A DNA stretch of 64,000 nucleotides, from positions 4,074 to 68,073 of the forward strand of contig CAZWCX010000025.1 in NCBI GenBank assembly GCA_964632945.1. Direction: 5' to 3'. Origin of the DNA: CAZWCX01 sp964632945. Lineage in GTDB: Bacteria; Planctomycetota; MHYJ01; WSZJ01; CAZWCX01. The notes beneath the pieces are model-generated. The model was given only the letters and a program-made list of their open reading frames with translations, had not been told where the DNA came from and did not search any database. This document shows positions 1 to 9,900 of this stretch, piece after piece. Each line of letters begins with the position of its first letter. The first letter of the stretch is position 1. The position numbers and the translations under genes were made by a program.

Positions 1-1617
1 GAAGGTGGTCCAATACCCGCTCGCCGGGCCGCTGCACCGGGTGCTCATGTTCTGCTGCAGGTAGGCCAGCCCCTCCCGCTTGGCGCGCGCGAGGTCGGCG
101 CGCATCCCCTGGTCGAGCTTGCCGAGGGTGAACAGTTCGGACTCCGCGATCACGAGCGAAGTCAGCCCCGCGCAGGTCATCGCGGCGTACCCCTTTTCGG
201 CCGGCTTGAGCGGCACGACCGCGTATCCCCACGGCCGCGGCGAGACGCGCCCGCCCTTGGCCACGGTCTCGCCTTCCTCCTCGGTCTCCCAGACGAGGTC
301 GAGCTCCAGCTGCGGGTCCCCGGTGGTGAGCTGATTGTCGAGGAAGTTGCGCGCGACCTTCTTCCAGATCTCGGCGTCGATCTTCACGCCGCACCGGGCG
401 GCGGATTTCAGCCCGAGGACGGCGTATTGCGTGTTCGAGTTGTCGAACCCCGCGTCGTTGTAGTCCGGGTATCCCCAGGTCCCGGTGCGGCCCATCTGCG
501 CCAGCAGCCACTGGCTCGCCTCCTCCAGGAGTTTCCGGTCCTCGGCGGAGATGGCGGCCTGCAGCGCCTTGCGCGCCTCCGCCTCGTTGTAGTTGCGCAC
601 GTCCTCCAGCTTCTCGAACGGCAGGTACTTGGCCTCGATCGCCTGCAGGAGGAGCGCCGCATCGTACGTGTGCTGCTTGTACGAGGCCTTCCGGATGAAC
701 TCGAAGCCTTTCTGGACGACCGGCTCGTCGGCCTTCACGCCGGAGTGGAGGAGCGCGAGCAGGACGAGCGCGGTGCAGCCGACCGGGAACTCGTCGGAGA
801 AGGCCTGATCCTCCTTGTACGAACCGTTCGCCTTGGCCTGCTGGAGGAGCCAGCGGGTGCCCCCGGCGATGGCGTCGTTGATCCCCTTGCTCAAGAGTTC
901 GTGGCTGAGTTCCCGGTCTTCGGAGCCGACCTGGAGCAGCTCCGACTTCTGCAGCCGGACGGTAGTGCGCATGAACCCGTGCTTGATGTCCTGGATCTCC
1001 TCTCCCTTGGAATCGTAGTCGTACCGGGCGCGCACGAGGCGCGGCGAACCCTCGCCGGGGTCTACCCACTGCCAGGTCTTGAGCGAGCCGAGGGCCTTGC
1101 CGGGTTCGCCCTTCTTCACGGAGCTGATGGTGAAGACCCCTTCGAGAGCGGCGACGGTGCGGCCGTCGAGCGCCTCCATCCCCTTGAAGCGGAATTGTCC
1201 GTGGACGATGACCGGGTCGAGGCGGTCTCCCCAGAGCAGCGAGAGGCCGGTGGGAAAGGCGTCGACTCCGCGATCGAAGAAGGTCTTCTGGTAGTTCCAG
1301 CGTTGACCCGCCTTGAGCGGCTGGTCGGGCAGGACGAACAGGAAGTGAAGGGGCAGGTCGCGGTGGTTGCGCACGAGGATCGCGTGCTCCTTCGCGTCCT
1401 TGCCGGGGGAGAGTTCGGCGCCGAAGACGGTCCAGGCGCGCTCGCTGCCGGGCTGCGGCTTGCCCTTGGCCAGGCCGGTCGCGGTGTACCGGAGGACGCG
1501 GTCGGGCGGCACGTTCCAGCGCAACGCGGGAAGCTCGTCGGCCGGGCGCGCGGCGGGCGCGGCGGCGGCGAGGAGGACGAAGGCGGCGAGGGGCGCAGAC
1601 CACGGGGATCGAAACAT
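1..1617 (-). CDS. Secreted squalene-cyclase-like repeat protein, 3' part beyond window
   Basis: Translating the minus strand from the ATG at 1617 gives 539 residues before the window edge; the C-terminus lies outside. A signal peptide (residues 1-22, hydrophobic core AAFVLLAAAAA) leads to a beta-rich region (about 25-190). A helical repeat region follows (from about 200) with prenyltransferase/squalene-oxidase-like blocks such as TGTWGYPDYND and SNTQYAVLGLKSAAR. It is clearly paralogous to the complete protein at 48777-50627, colinear along its whole visible length. No enzymatic residues of a true terpene cyclase (DxDD) are seen, so a structural or binding role is more likely; function is unknown. 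The gene starts 35 bp after the rhomboid stop and is probably cotranscribed with it. Confidence 0.85.
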   Translation of the reverse strand, partial: MFRSPWSAPLAAFVLLAAAAPAARPADELPALRWNVPPDRVLRYTATGLAKGKPQPGSERAWTVFGAELSPGKDAKEHAILVRNHRDLPLHFLFVLPDQPLKAGQRWNYQKTFFDRGVDAFPTGLSLLWGDRLDPVIVHGQFRFKGMEALDGRTVAALEGVFTISSVKKGEPGKALGSLKTWQWVDPGEGSPRLVRARYDYDSKGEEIQDIKHGFMRTTVRLQKSELLQVGSEDRELSHELLSKGINDAIAGGTRWLLQQAKANGSYKEDQAFSDEFPVGCTALVLLALLHSGVKADEPVVQKGFEFIRKASYKQHTYDAALLLQAIEAKYLPFEKLEDVRNYNEAEARKALQAAISAEDRKLLEEASQWLLAQMGRTGTWGYPDYNDAGFDNSNTQYAVLGLKSAARCGVKIDAEIWKKVARNFLDNQLTTGDPQLELDLVWETEEEGETVAKGGRVSPRPWGYAVVPLKPAEKGYAAMTCAGLTSLVIAESELFTLGKLDQGMRADLARAKREGLAYLQQNMSTRCSGPASGYWTTF

Positions 1618-1652
1618 GGCAACCGTTCCTCGACAGGAGGGGGGGCGCGTCG

Positions 1653-3353
1653 TCAGGGTCCGACGCGGCGCAGGGACGAAGCGATTTTTTCCAGGAGCGG
1701 AAGGTAGGCGTCGGAACCGCCCCCTTCCGCGACGAACGCGAGGACGACGATGCGACCCTCGGCGACGCCGGCGAGCGCGGGATGGCGGCCGCCGCCGGTG
1801 AGCGGGGAGAGTTCGAGCGGAAGCCAGACTCGGTCCCCGAGCCGGCGCTTCTCGCCGGTGCCGACGATCGCGAGGCGGTGACGGAACGCGCGCGGCACCT
1901 CCTGCTCGATTTCCCGGCGCAGGTCGGTCGAAGGGTCGTCGAGCAGGCGTTCGCTCCAGAAGGTGACCTGCACGCCCGGACCGACCAAAAGCGCGCCTTT
2001 GGGCAGGGGGAAGGACTCGAAGATCACCGGGTAGTCGATCTGCAGCGTCCCCGAAGGCTCTTCGACGGAGCGGGTCGGATGGTCGAGCGGGTCGCTGCCG
2101 AGACGGACGAAGGCGTGGAGCGCGAACGCGAGGGAGACCCCGACCGGGGCGAGCAGGAGGGCGAACGCGACCCGGCGGCCGCGCGGCGTCGTGGAGCCGG
2201 AGAGCGCGTCCCGCGGCGACAACCCGAGGGCGGCGGCCGCCCCGCCGAGCACGCCGCCGAGGTGCGCCCAGAGGTCGATGCTGGGGATGATCGCGCCGAG
2301 GATGAGGTTGATCACCAGCACCGAGACCATGCCGGAGAGCATGCGCGCCCGCACCCGGGAGGGGACGACGCGCCCGTGCCGCAGGGCGAGGATGACCACC
2401 GCCCCGCACAGCCCGAAGAGGGCGCCGGACGCCCCCACCGAGGGTGCGGGCGTCAACGCGAGGCTGGCCAGGGAGCCCGCCATTCCGCCGGCGAAATAGA
2501 GGATCAGGAATCGCGGCACCCCGAAGTACCGCTCGAGCATGGGACCCAGGGCCCAGAGTCCGTACCCGTTGAAGAGCAGGTGGACGAGGTTGCCGTGGAC
2601 GAACGTGCAGCTGAGCAAACGCCACACCTCGCCCGCGTGCACGAGCGCGTTCACCTTCGCGCCGAAGCGGACGTAGACGTCCGAGCGGAAGCCCTCGAGC
2701 GCTCCCGATCCCTGGCCCGCCGACTCCCCGAGCGCGGACATGGCGGCGAAAACGGCCCCCAGCATGCCGAGCAGCGCGACCGAGATCCAGGCGCGCACGG
2801 CGAACAGCTCGGTGACGAAGCGCTCTTCGGTTTCGAACCGCGCGAGCACCTTCCGGTCGACGTCCGCGGAGGTCGGGGCGGCGGCCGCCCCGGGGGTCCA
2901 GCGGCGGAGCGCCGCTTCCATCGAGTCCGGCGACGGCTTGGCGCGCGACAGCCAGCCGGCCCGAGTGACGACACGGCGTTCCGTGACGCCGATGGCGCGC
3001 GCCTCGAGGACGAAGAGGTTGTGATGGACGGCGGGCTTCAGGGCGGCGACCGCCTCCAGGCGGCCCGGGGGGCACGGCCGCTCATGCACGAACGCGACCA
3101 GCAGCGATTCGATCCCGGTCGGGAAGCGCCGCGCGAGGCGCATCTCCTCGAACCGGTCCAACGCCCCGCGGCAGTCCTCGAGGGTGCGGTCGTCGGCGCG
3201 GAGGAGCAGGACGATCGAGCGTTCCCCGACGATCACTTCGTCGAAGCCGGCGAACAGGTCGCGCAGCGGATGGCCGGCGGGCAGGCGGTCGAGGCCTTCG
3301 GACTCGACCAGCGAATCCGTGAGGTGGAGCAGGAAGTCGTCGGCCCGGGTCAT
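1653..3353 (-). CDS. Rhomboid-family intramembrane serine protease
   Basis: 566 residues from the ATG at 3353; an in-frame ATG 63 bp upstream is ignored because it would overlap the promoter. The rhomboid core shows the motif GASGALFG with nucleophile Ser309 and the partner His364 in WAHLGG, plus the HGNLVHLLFN segment of TM2. Roughly six hydrophobic segments lie between residues 190 and 400. The N-terminal 185 residues form a soluble domain of unknown fold. The C-terminal 150 residues are also soluble and resemble neither rhomboid nor any family I recognise. Rhomboids cleave transmembrane helices within the membrane; the substrate here is unknown. The gene precedes the secreted repeat protein in a two-gene unit and is preceded by a good promoter candidate at 3388-3416. 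Confidence 0.9.
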   Translation of the reverse strand: MTRADDFLLHLTDSLVESEGLDRLPAGHPLRDLFAGFDEVIVGERSIVLLLRADDRTLEDCRGALDRFEEMRLARRFPTGIESLLVAFVHERPCPPGRLEAVAALKPAVHHNLFVLEARAIGVTERRVVTRAGWLSRAKPSPDSMEAALRRWTPGAAAAPTSADVDRKVLARFETEERFVTELFAVRAWISVALLGMLGAVFAAMSALGESAGQGSGALEGFRSDVYVRFGAKVNALVHAGEVWRLLSCTFVHGNLVHLLFNGYGLWALGPMLERYFGVPRFLILYFAGGMAGSLASLALTPAPSVGASGALFGLCGAVVILALRHGRVVPSRVRARMLSGMVSVLVINLILGAIIPSIDLWAHLGGVLGGAAAALGLSPRDALSGSTTPRGRRVAFALLLAPVGVSLAFALHAFVRLGSDPLDHPTRSVEEPSGTLQIDYPVIFESFPLPKGALLVGPGVQVTFWSERLLDDPSTDLRREIEQEVPRAFRHRLAIVGTGEKRRLGDRVWLPLELSPLTGGGRHPALAGVAEGRIVVLAFVAEGGGSDAYLPLLEKIASSLRRVGP

Positions 3354-3387
3354 GGCGGATCGTCCCAGGGGGGAACCGGGAGGTGGG

Positions 3388-3416
3388 ATGATAGCAGGCG
3401 TTCCGCGAGCCCGCAA
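3388..3416 (-). promoter_or_regulatory. Promoter for rhomboid gene
   Basis: TTGCGG (3416-3411), 17-bp spacer, TATCAT (3393-3388), with a TGC extension just upstream of the -10. It lies 35 bp before the rhomboid ATG. The same two hexamers at the same spacing occur before tRNA-Ser(GCU) at 56494-56522. Confidence 0.55.
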
Positions 3417-3484
3417 GGCGCGGAAGACCGTTGACGGGGGCGCGCCGGCGTGGTTTCCTCGATCCGTCCTTTCGGAGATCCGCC

Positions 3485-4165
3485 ATGAGACTCGCCCTTG
3501 CGGCGATCGTCGTCGCCGGAATTCTCGGCGCCGCGCGGCTGGTCGCGCAGGAGCTGCCGCGCTGCCCGAAGGAGGGGTGCGGCCAGACCGTCCACTCGTC
3601 GTGGTGGAAGCACTGCCCGATGTGCGGAGGGGCCCTGCCGGCCTTCGCGCTCGACGGCGCCGCGACGCCGCAGGAGGCGATCCTCGGCAACGTCTACGTC
3701 CACGGCGGGCTCGGGATCCGCGTGGAGTGCCCGAACCAGGGCTGGCAGATCCTCAAGGGAAAGGGGGCCCGCGACCTGCACCCCAGCGCAACGATGGCGA
3801 TGACCTGCGACCCGGGGTTCTATGCCCTGCTGATCGTCAAGGAGATCCCCGGGTCCACGCTCGAGCAGTACGCCGAACAGGTGGTGCCTTCGCTCAAGCC
3901 GGTGGAGACGGTCGAAAACGAGACGCGAACGGTCGACGGCCGGAAGGCGATCGTGCGCACGTTCCGCGGCAAGAAACAGGACATCGACTTCGTCTTTCGC
4001 ATCCTCGTCGCCGAGGACGGCGGTCGCAAGGTGCAGGTGGTCTGCTGGGCGCTTGCGCCGGACTATGACAAGCCGGAAGGGAAGGAGCAGGTGGGGCGGA
4101 TCATCGACTCCTTCCGGTTCGTCGCGCCGGCGGCAACGGGCGGGCATGACCGGGAGGGGAAGTAG
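3485..4165 (+). CDS. Secreted hypothetical protein with zinc-ribbon-like cysteines
   Basis: 226 residues from the ATG at 3485, chosen because GGAG lies seven bases upstream and because a signal peptide (MRLALAAIVVAGILGAARL) then sits at the N-terminus. Just after the predicted cleavage site come two cysteine pairs (CPKEGC and CPMC about 20 residues apart) that resemble a small zinc ribbon. The remaining 170 residues look like a mixed alpha/beta domain with no motif I recognise. The gene diverges from the rhomboid gene across 131 bp and is followed two bases later by the aldolase gene, so the two are likely cotranscribed. No function is assigned. Confidence 0.75.
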   Translation: MRLALAAIVVAGILGAARLVAQELPRCPKEGCGQTVHSSWWKHCPMCGGALPAFALDGAATPQEAILGNVYVHGGLGIRVECPNQGWQILKGKGARDLHPSATMAMTCDPGFYALLIVKEIPGSTLEQYAEQVVPSLKPVETVENETRTVDGRKAIVRTFRGKKQDIDFVFRILVAEDGGRKVQVVCWALAPDYDKPEGKEQVGRIIDSFRFVAPAATGGHDREGK

Positions 4166-4167
4166 CG

Positions 4168-4773
4168 GTGTCGGAGCGGGAGGAGACCGGCCGCCGGATC
4201 CTGGCGGCGCGATGGATCGCCGTGGTGCGCGAATCGACGGAAGCCGCGGGTCGTCGGGCGGTCGAGGCGCTCGCCGCCGGGGAAGCGCCGGTGGTGGAAA
4301 TCACGTTGACGACGCCGGGCGCGCTGGAACGGATCGGCGCGCTGGCCGCGCGGGCGGCCGGGCCGTTGGTCGGCGCGGGGTCGGTCCTGGACGAGGCGGG
4401 GGCGCGGGCGGCGCGGGCGGCCGGGGCGCGTTTCCTGGTCTCGCCGGTCGCGCCGCCGGGACTGGCGCGCGTGGCGCGGGTGCAGGACGCCTTTCTCGTC
4501 CTCGGCGGGCTCACTCCGGCGGAGCTGTGGGCCGCCCGCGCGGCCGGGGCGGACCTGGTGAAGGTCTTTCCGATCGGTTCGGTCGGCGGCCCCGACTACC
4601 TGCGCCGGGTGCTCGGGCCGTTTCCGGATCTGCCGCTGCTGGCCAGCGGCGGGATCGAGCCGGCGGCGATCCCGGACTACTTCGCCGCGGGCGCGCGCGT
4701 GGTCGGGGTCGCGCGCGGCTGGCCGGATGAGGCGTCCGTGCGGGCGGTCGGCGCACGGGTCCGCGGCGGCTGA
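4168..4773 (+). CDS. eda: KDPG/KHG-type class I aldolase
   Basis: 201 residues from a GTG start at 4168, two bases after the preceding stop. The sequence fits the 2-keto-3-deoxy-6-phosphogluconate aldolase family, which cleaves KDPG to pyruvate and glyceraldehyde-3-phosphate in the Entner-Doudoroff route. The Schiff-base lysine is Lys132 in GADLVKVFP and the catalytic glutamate is Glu44 in VVEITLTTP. The glycine-rich GAGSVL loop and the GGIEP phosphate loop are present. The position matching Arg49 of the E. coli enzyme is Thr48, so the substrate could be a related 2-keto-3-deoxy sugar acid. No dehydratase (edd) is visible nearby, so the exact pathway is uncertain. Confidence 0.85.
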   Translation: MSEREETGRRILAARWIAVVRESTEAAGRRAVEALAAGEAPVVEITLTTPGALERIGALAARAAGPLVGAGSVLDEAGARAARAAGARFLVSPVAPPGLARVARVQDAFLVLGGLTPAELWAARAAGADLVKVFPIGSVGGPDYLRRVLGPFPDLPLLASGGIEPAAIPDYFAAGARVVGVARGWPDEASVRAVGARVRGG

Positions 4774-4791
4774 CCCGCGGGGGCGCGCGGG
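4774..4791. terminator. Hairpin between convergent genes
   Basis: The 18 bp between the aldolase stop and the K1 stop are CCCGCG, a six-base loop, then CGCGGG. A perfect GC stem filling the whole convergent gap suggests a bidirectional terminator, although no T tract follows. Confidence 0.4.
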
Positions 4792-6981
4792 CTACTTGCC
4801 CGAATTCGACGGTCCCGCGCCCAGGTTCTCGAGCGCCGCGCGGGCGTCCTCCAGGTCGGGGTCGACGCGAAGCGCCTCCTCGAACGACCGGCGCGCCCCT
4901 TCGGCATCCGGCGCGTCATCCGCGTGCAGCCGGCCGAGGGCCCGGGCGCAGAGCCGCTGAGCGGGGGCGAGACCCGAAGATTCCGCCGCCAATGCCGCGG
5001 CGTCGGCGGCCAGCGTCCGGCGCCATTCCGCGTCGGGCGCGCCTCCCGTCCCGCTCGCAAGGGCGTCGGCCGCGAGCCACAGGCGCTCGTACCGCGCGGG
5101 CGGAAAGCCGTCCTGCTTGCCGAGGGCGGTCTCGATCTCCGCGGCCGCCGCGGCCCGATCCCGCAGGGCGCGCAAGACCCGGGCCCGCTGCACGTGCGGC
5201 TCGGGCCGCGCGGGGGCCTTCGCCGAAGCCTCGTGCGCCGCCTCCTCGACGGGCGCCAGGAACGCGGCGGCGCGCGTCCCGGGGTCGCCGCCGGCGCGGC
5301 GGATCAGGACCACGGCCTTCACGCTCGAATCGGCGATCCGCCGGACCGCATCGACGACCTCGTCTTCGAGCCGACGCTTTTCCCGCTCCGCCGCTTCCCG
5401 CTCCAGGCGCACCCGCGCGCGCTCCGCCTCCGCCTCCCAGGCCTGCTGGGCGGCGCTGAGCGCCACGACCACCGCCAGCACCGCCGCGCCGGCCAGCGCC
5501 GCGGTCGCCCGCCGGCGGCGCACCCATCGACGCAACCGCCCGAGCCATCCTTCCGGACGCGCGTGGATCGATTCGCCCGCGAGAAACCGGGCACAATCGT
5601 CCGCCAGGGCCCGGGCACTCGCGTAGCGCCGGGGCTTCTCGCGCGCCGTGGCCACGAGGCAAATCGTCTCGGCGTCCCGGTCCAGGTCGCGGACCCACTT
5701 CGACGGCGGCGGCGGTTCCTCCCGCGCGATCGTCAGCATCGCCTCCGACGGGGAAGCCTGCGGGTAGGCGCGCCGTCCCGTGAGCAACTCGTACAGGACG
5801 GCCCCGATCTGGTAGACGTCGCTTTGAGCGTCGACCGCGGACATCCCCTCGTTCACGTGCTCGGGACTCATGTAGGCCGGCGTCCCCAGCAACGCCCCCG
5901 TGCGGGTCGCCCCCGCGGCATCGGCGCCCTGGGCCATCTTCGCCAGGCCGAAATCCATCACCCGCACGCGCCCGGAGCCGTCGATCAGGACGTTTTGCGG
6001 CTTGAGATCCCGGTGGAGCACACCGGCGTCATGCGCGGCCTGAACCGCCTCCGCCATTTCGCGCACCCAGCGGATCGCCTGCGGGGCCGGCAGCCCCGCG
6101 GATCCGCCGCGAGCGGTCCGATCCTCCAGCACCCGGGAGAGCGTGAGCCCCTCCACGTACTCCATCGCCATGTACGTGCGACCGTCCTCCTCGCCGATGT
6201 CGTGCACGGCCACGATGCCCGGATGGTGCAGGCGCGCCATCGCCTGGGCCTCGCGGCGGAAGCGCTGGAGTTCTTCCCGGGACGCGTCCTCCCCCGCGCG
6301 CAACACCTTGACCGCGCATTCCGCGTGCAGACCGACGTGCCAGGCCTTGTAGACCACCCCCATCCCGCCGTGCCCGAGCACCTCGCGAAGTTCGTATTTG
6401 CCCAGGCGCCGGGGCTCTCCCGCGGATCGGCGCGCCGGCGCGAGCGGACGAGGAGGCGGCAGCACGCCCTCGTCGCGGGCGGTCGTCCCGGCGGCATCGT
6501 CGTCGGACGGAAGCGTGGCGGTCGGATCCTGCAACCGCGCGTCCTCCGCCTCCGCCTCTTCGAGCACTCGCCGCGCTTCTTCCCCCTGCCCGGCCGACAG
6601 CGCCCCTTGAGCGATCAGCGTCTCCTCCAGGCGCGGCGAGGACGCCCCGGCGTCCGGGCCGGCCAAGCGGGCGCGCAAGGCGGCCTGGACGACCCCGGGA
6701 GACGCCCACCCGCGCGCCAGCACGAGCGCGGCGGCGCGCCACGCCCGCGCCTGCGCGGGGACGCGGCCGTCGACCCGGCGCCAGATTCCCAGATGCCGCG
6801 CGTACAGATCGGCCACCCGCACGGGCGTGAGGAGACTCCGCTCGACGAGCACCAGCGCCAGCGGGGGAACGGGGCTCTCGGCGGCCTGCGCCCGGCGCGC
6901 GTCGCGCATCTGCGCGGACGTGAGCAAACCGCCGCGAAGGGCGGCTTCCGCGAAGGCGGCGTCCAGCGACTCCGTCGTCAT
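4792..6981 (-). CDS. K1: membrane Ser/Thr protein kinase with short TPR tail
   Basis: 729 residues; the ATG at 6981 overlaps the K2 stop as ATGA, implying translational coupling. Residues 1-60 hold two copies of a G-x-L-T-x-x-Q-like helical hairpin resembling the GspE/MshE N-terminal fold. The kinase domain (about 195-465) has the glycine loop GHGGMGVVY, Lys225, HRDLKPQN (HRD 323-325), DFG at 343-345 and SPEH, so it should be active. One transmembrane helix lies at 491-511 after an Arg-rich stretch, followed by a short coiled coil, the juxtamembrane motif ending IRRAGG and about four TPR-like units. It is the shortest of the seven array kinases and the only one whose tail has no 46-residue repeats. 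Confidence 0.92.
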   Translation of the reverse strand: MTTESLDAAFAEAALRGGLLTSAQMRDARRAQAAESPVPPLALVLVERSLLTPVRVADLYARHLGIWRRVDGRVPAQARAWRAAALVLARGWASPGVVQAALRARLAGPDAGASSPRLEETLIAQGALSAGQGEEARRVLEEAEAEDARLQDPTATLPSDDDAAGTTARDEGVLPPPRPLAPARRSAGEPRRLGKYELREVLGHGGMGVVYKAWHVGLHAECAVKVLRAGEDASREELQRFRREAQAMARLHHPGIVAVHDIGEEDGRTYMAMEYVEGLTLSRVLEDRTARGGSAGLPAPQAIRWVREMAEAVQAAHDAGVLHRDLKPQNVLIDGSGRVRVMDFGLAKMAQGADAAGATRTGALLGTPAYMSPEHVNEGMSAVDAQSDVYQIGAVLYELLTGRRAYPQASPSEAMLTIAREEPPPPSKWVRDLDRDAETICLVATAREKPRRYASARALADDCARFLAGESIHARPEGWLGRLRRWVRRRRATAALAGAAVLAVVVALSAAQQAWEAEAERARVRLEREAAEREKRRLEDEVVDAVRRIADSSVKAVVLIRRAGGDPGTRAAAFLAPVEEAAHEASAKAPARPEPHVQRARVLRALRDRAAAAAEIETALGKQDGFPPARYERLWLAADALASGTGGAPDAEWRRTLAADAAALAAESSGLAPAQRLCARALGRLHADDAPDAEGARRSFEEALRVDPDLEDARAALENLGAGPSNSGK

Positions 6982-9900
6982 CGCCCCTCCCCCGCCTCCG
7001 CGGCCCAGCGCGCCACCTCGTGCCGCAAGGGATCGTCCCGGGTCGCGCGCCGCTCGAACTCCGCGAAGTCGCGCGCGGCCTCTTCCCGCCGACCCTGCCG
7101 CAGCCGTGCCAATCCGCGCGCGGCATAGGCATAGTACGGCTGATCCGGGTTCAACGCGAGCGCCCGTTCCGCCGCCGCCACCGCCTCGTCCGCCCGCCCC
7201 GATCGGGCCAACAGCAGCGCCCGCTCCGCGTGGATGCGGGGGTATCGCGGCCACCGTTGTTCCGCCGCGTCGTAATCCGCGAACGCGGCTTCGGTTTCGC
7301 CCAAAGCCGCGCAGGCCGACGCGCGCCCGAGCAGGGCCTCCGCCTCCCCCGGCTGGAGGTCGAGCGCGCGACCGTACGCTTCCACCGCGCCGCGCCAAAG
7401 CGCGCCCGCCCGCTCCCCGTCCGCGGCCCCCTTGCGCGCAGCCGCGACCCGCGCGTCGGCGAGTTCCTTCCACAGATCCACGCGTCGCGGATTCACCTTG
7501 ACCGCCTGTTCCCCATCGGCGAGCGCCTGCTCGTACCGGTCCCCCGGATCCTCGCCGCGCGCCCACAGGGCGTCCGCCCAACTGCGGTAGGCCCCCGAGC
7601 GGCGATTCCACGACTCCGGGCGACCGGGGTTCCGCTGGAGCGCGCCGGAAAAGTCCTCGATCGCGGCCCGGTAGTCGTCGTCCGGCGACTCGCCCCGGCC
7701 CGCCCGATAGAGCCCGAGGTTCAACCGGGCGCTCCCCCGGCCCATCCACGATTCGTCGCGGGCGGGGTTGAGCTCGATGGCGCGGCCGAAGTCCTCCGCC
7801 GCCGCGGCGTAGGCCGGTGCCGGGTCGCGCCCGAGCGCCTGCTCCAGGTATCCGCGGTTGACCTGCGCCGTCGCCCGCCGCAACCAGGTCTCGTCGCGCC
7901 GCGGGTTGCGCGCCAGCGCCTCGCCGAGATCGGCGACGGCGGCATCGAGGAGCTCGGTGGCGTCCCGTCCGCGCGAGAGGCGATAGGCCGCCCAGTTGAT
8001 CCGCAGGTTACCGCGCTTCAACCACGACTCGTCGCTCGACGGGTTCAGCCGCACCGCTTCGGCGAAGTCCTGCAGCGCCGCCTCGTAGAGCTCCCCGGGA
8101 TCCTCGCCGCGCTGGATCCGGTGGGCCCCCCAATTGGTGCGGGCGATCCCGCGCTTGACCCAGGTCTCCTCGCGCGTCGGGTTGCGACGCAGCGCCTCCT
8201 CGAAGTCCGCCAGCGCGGCGGTGTAGAGGGCGACCGGATCCTCTCCGCGCGCGACCGCGAAGTTGCCGGCATTGGCGCGCGCGAGGCCGCGGCGCATCCA
8301 GGTCTCGTCGTCCCCCGGGTCGAGCGCCAGCGCCCGGGTCAGGTCCTCGACGGCGAGGGCATACTGTGCGCGCGGATCCCGGCCGCGCGCCGACATCCGG
8401 TTGGCCTGGTTGATCCGCGCCAACCCTCGGCTCCGATGCACCTCCGGGCGATCCGGCCGCAGCTCGGCGGACTTCCCCAGGTCCGCCATGGCCGCGTCGA
8501 AGAGCGCCGTGGCGTCCTGCCCGCGCTCGGCGCGCGCGTACGCCTCGTTCACGCGCGCGCTGCCGCGCGCCTCCCAGAGGTCCGCGCGCTCCGGGGCGAG
8601 CTCGAGCGCCCGGGTCAGGTCCTCCACGGCGGCGGCAAAGTCCGGGAACGGATCCACGCCGCGCTGCCATTTCCTCACCGCCGCGTCCTGCCGCACGCGC
8701 GCCCGTCCCTCCAGGAACGGGACATACCCGCGGTCGCGCGCCAGGCCACGCGCGAACCACTCGGCGGCCGCGTCCGGACCCTCCTGCCGGAAGGCCAGGT
8801 GCGCGCGCGCCTCCCACGCCTCCTCCAGGTCCGGCTCCAGCCGCACGGCCTCGTCCAGCGCGCGGGCCGCCGCCGCAACGTTCCCGTCGAGGTGGGCGAG
8901 CATTCCCCGGCCGCACTGACCCGGGGCCGGGCCGATCTCGCCCGCCGCTTCCGCCGCGGCCAGCAGGTCGTGCCGCGCCTCCTCGCGCAACCGCCGCGCC
9001 TCGTCGTCCTCGACCTCCGCCGCGGTCGGTTCGCGCGCCGCCCCTCCGCCCTGGATCGCGCCGCCCCCCCGCTGCGCCATCTCTTCGCCGCGGAGACGCA
9101 GCCACTCGCGCCGGCGATCCCGCAAGTGCGCGTCGTACGCGCGGAGCAGGAGCAGGCCGCGCTCGTAGCGGGCGCGCGGATGCGCCGGGTCGATGGTCAG
9201 CGCCCGCTCCTGGGCCGCCCGGGCGTCGTCGAACCGGAGCAGGGCGCGGTACATCCGGCCGAGATGGTAGTGGGGCTCGGCCAGGTCCGGGGCGCGCGCC
9301 AACGCTCGTGCAGCGGCTTCCTGCAGCGGTCCCAGGAACGCCGCTTCCGCCTCGTGCATGCGCCCGCCGGCCCGGCGCACGAGGAGCGCGCCGGTCAGGT
9401 TCGCGCGCGCGGCGAGACGGAGCCCGGCCAGGATCTCCGCTTCCAGACGACGCCGCTCCTCCGCCGCTTCTTCGAGGGCGCGGCGCGCCTCGCCGCTCTC
9501 CCGATCGGCCCGGCGCGTGTCCCATCCCGCCTGCACGGCCGCCGCCAGCGCGATCGCGGCCGCCGCCGCGAGCGCGGTGAACCCCTTGCGCCGGCGCGCC
9601 CACCGGACCGCCCGTTCCCGGCCGGTCTCGCGCCGCGCCGAGATCGCCTCCCCGGCCTCGTATCGGGCGCAGTCGAGCGCGAGCTCCCGCGCGCTTCGGT
9701 ATCGCCGCGACTTCTCCCGCGCCATCGCCTTGAGACAGATCGTCTCCGCGTCCCGGTCCAGCGCGGGTCGCAATCGTCGCGGCGCGACCGGCTCCTGCTG
9801 CGCCACACGCAGCATCACCTCGGTCACGCTGCTCCCCTCGTACGGGCACCGCCCGGTCAGCATCTCGTACAGGATGGCCCCCAGTTGATAGACGTCGGAC

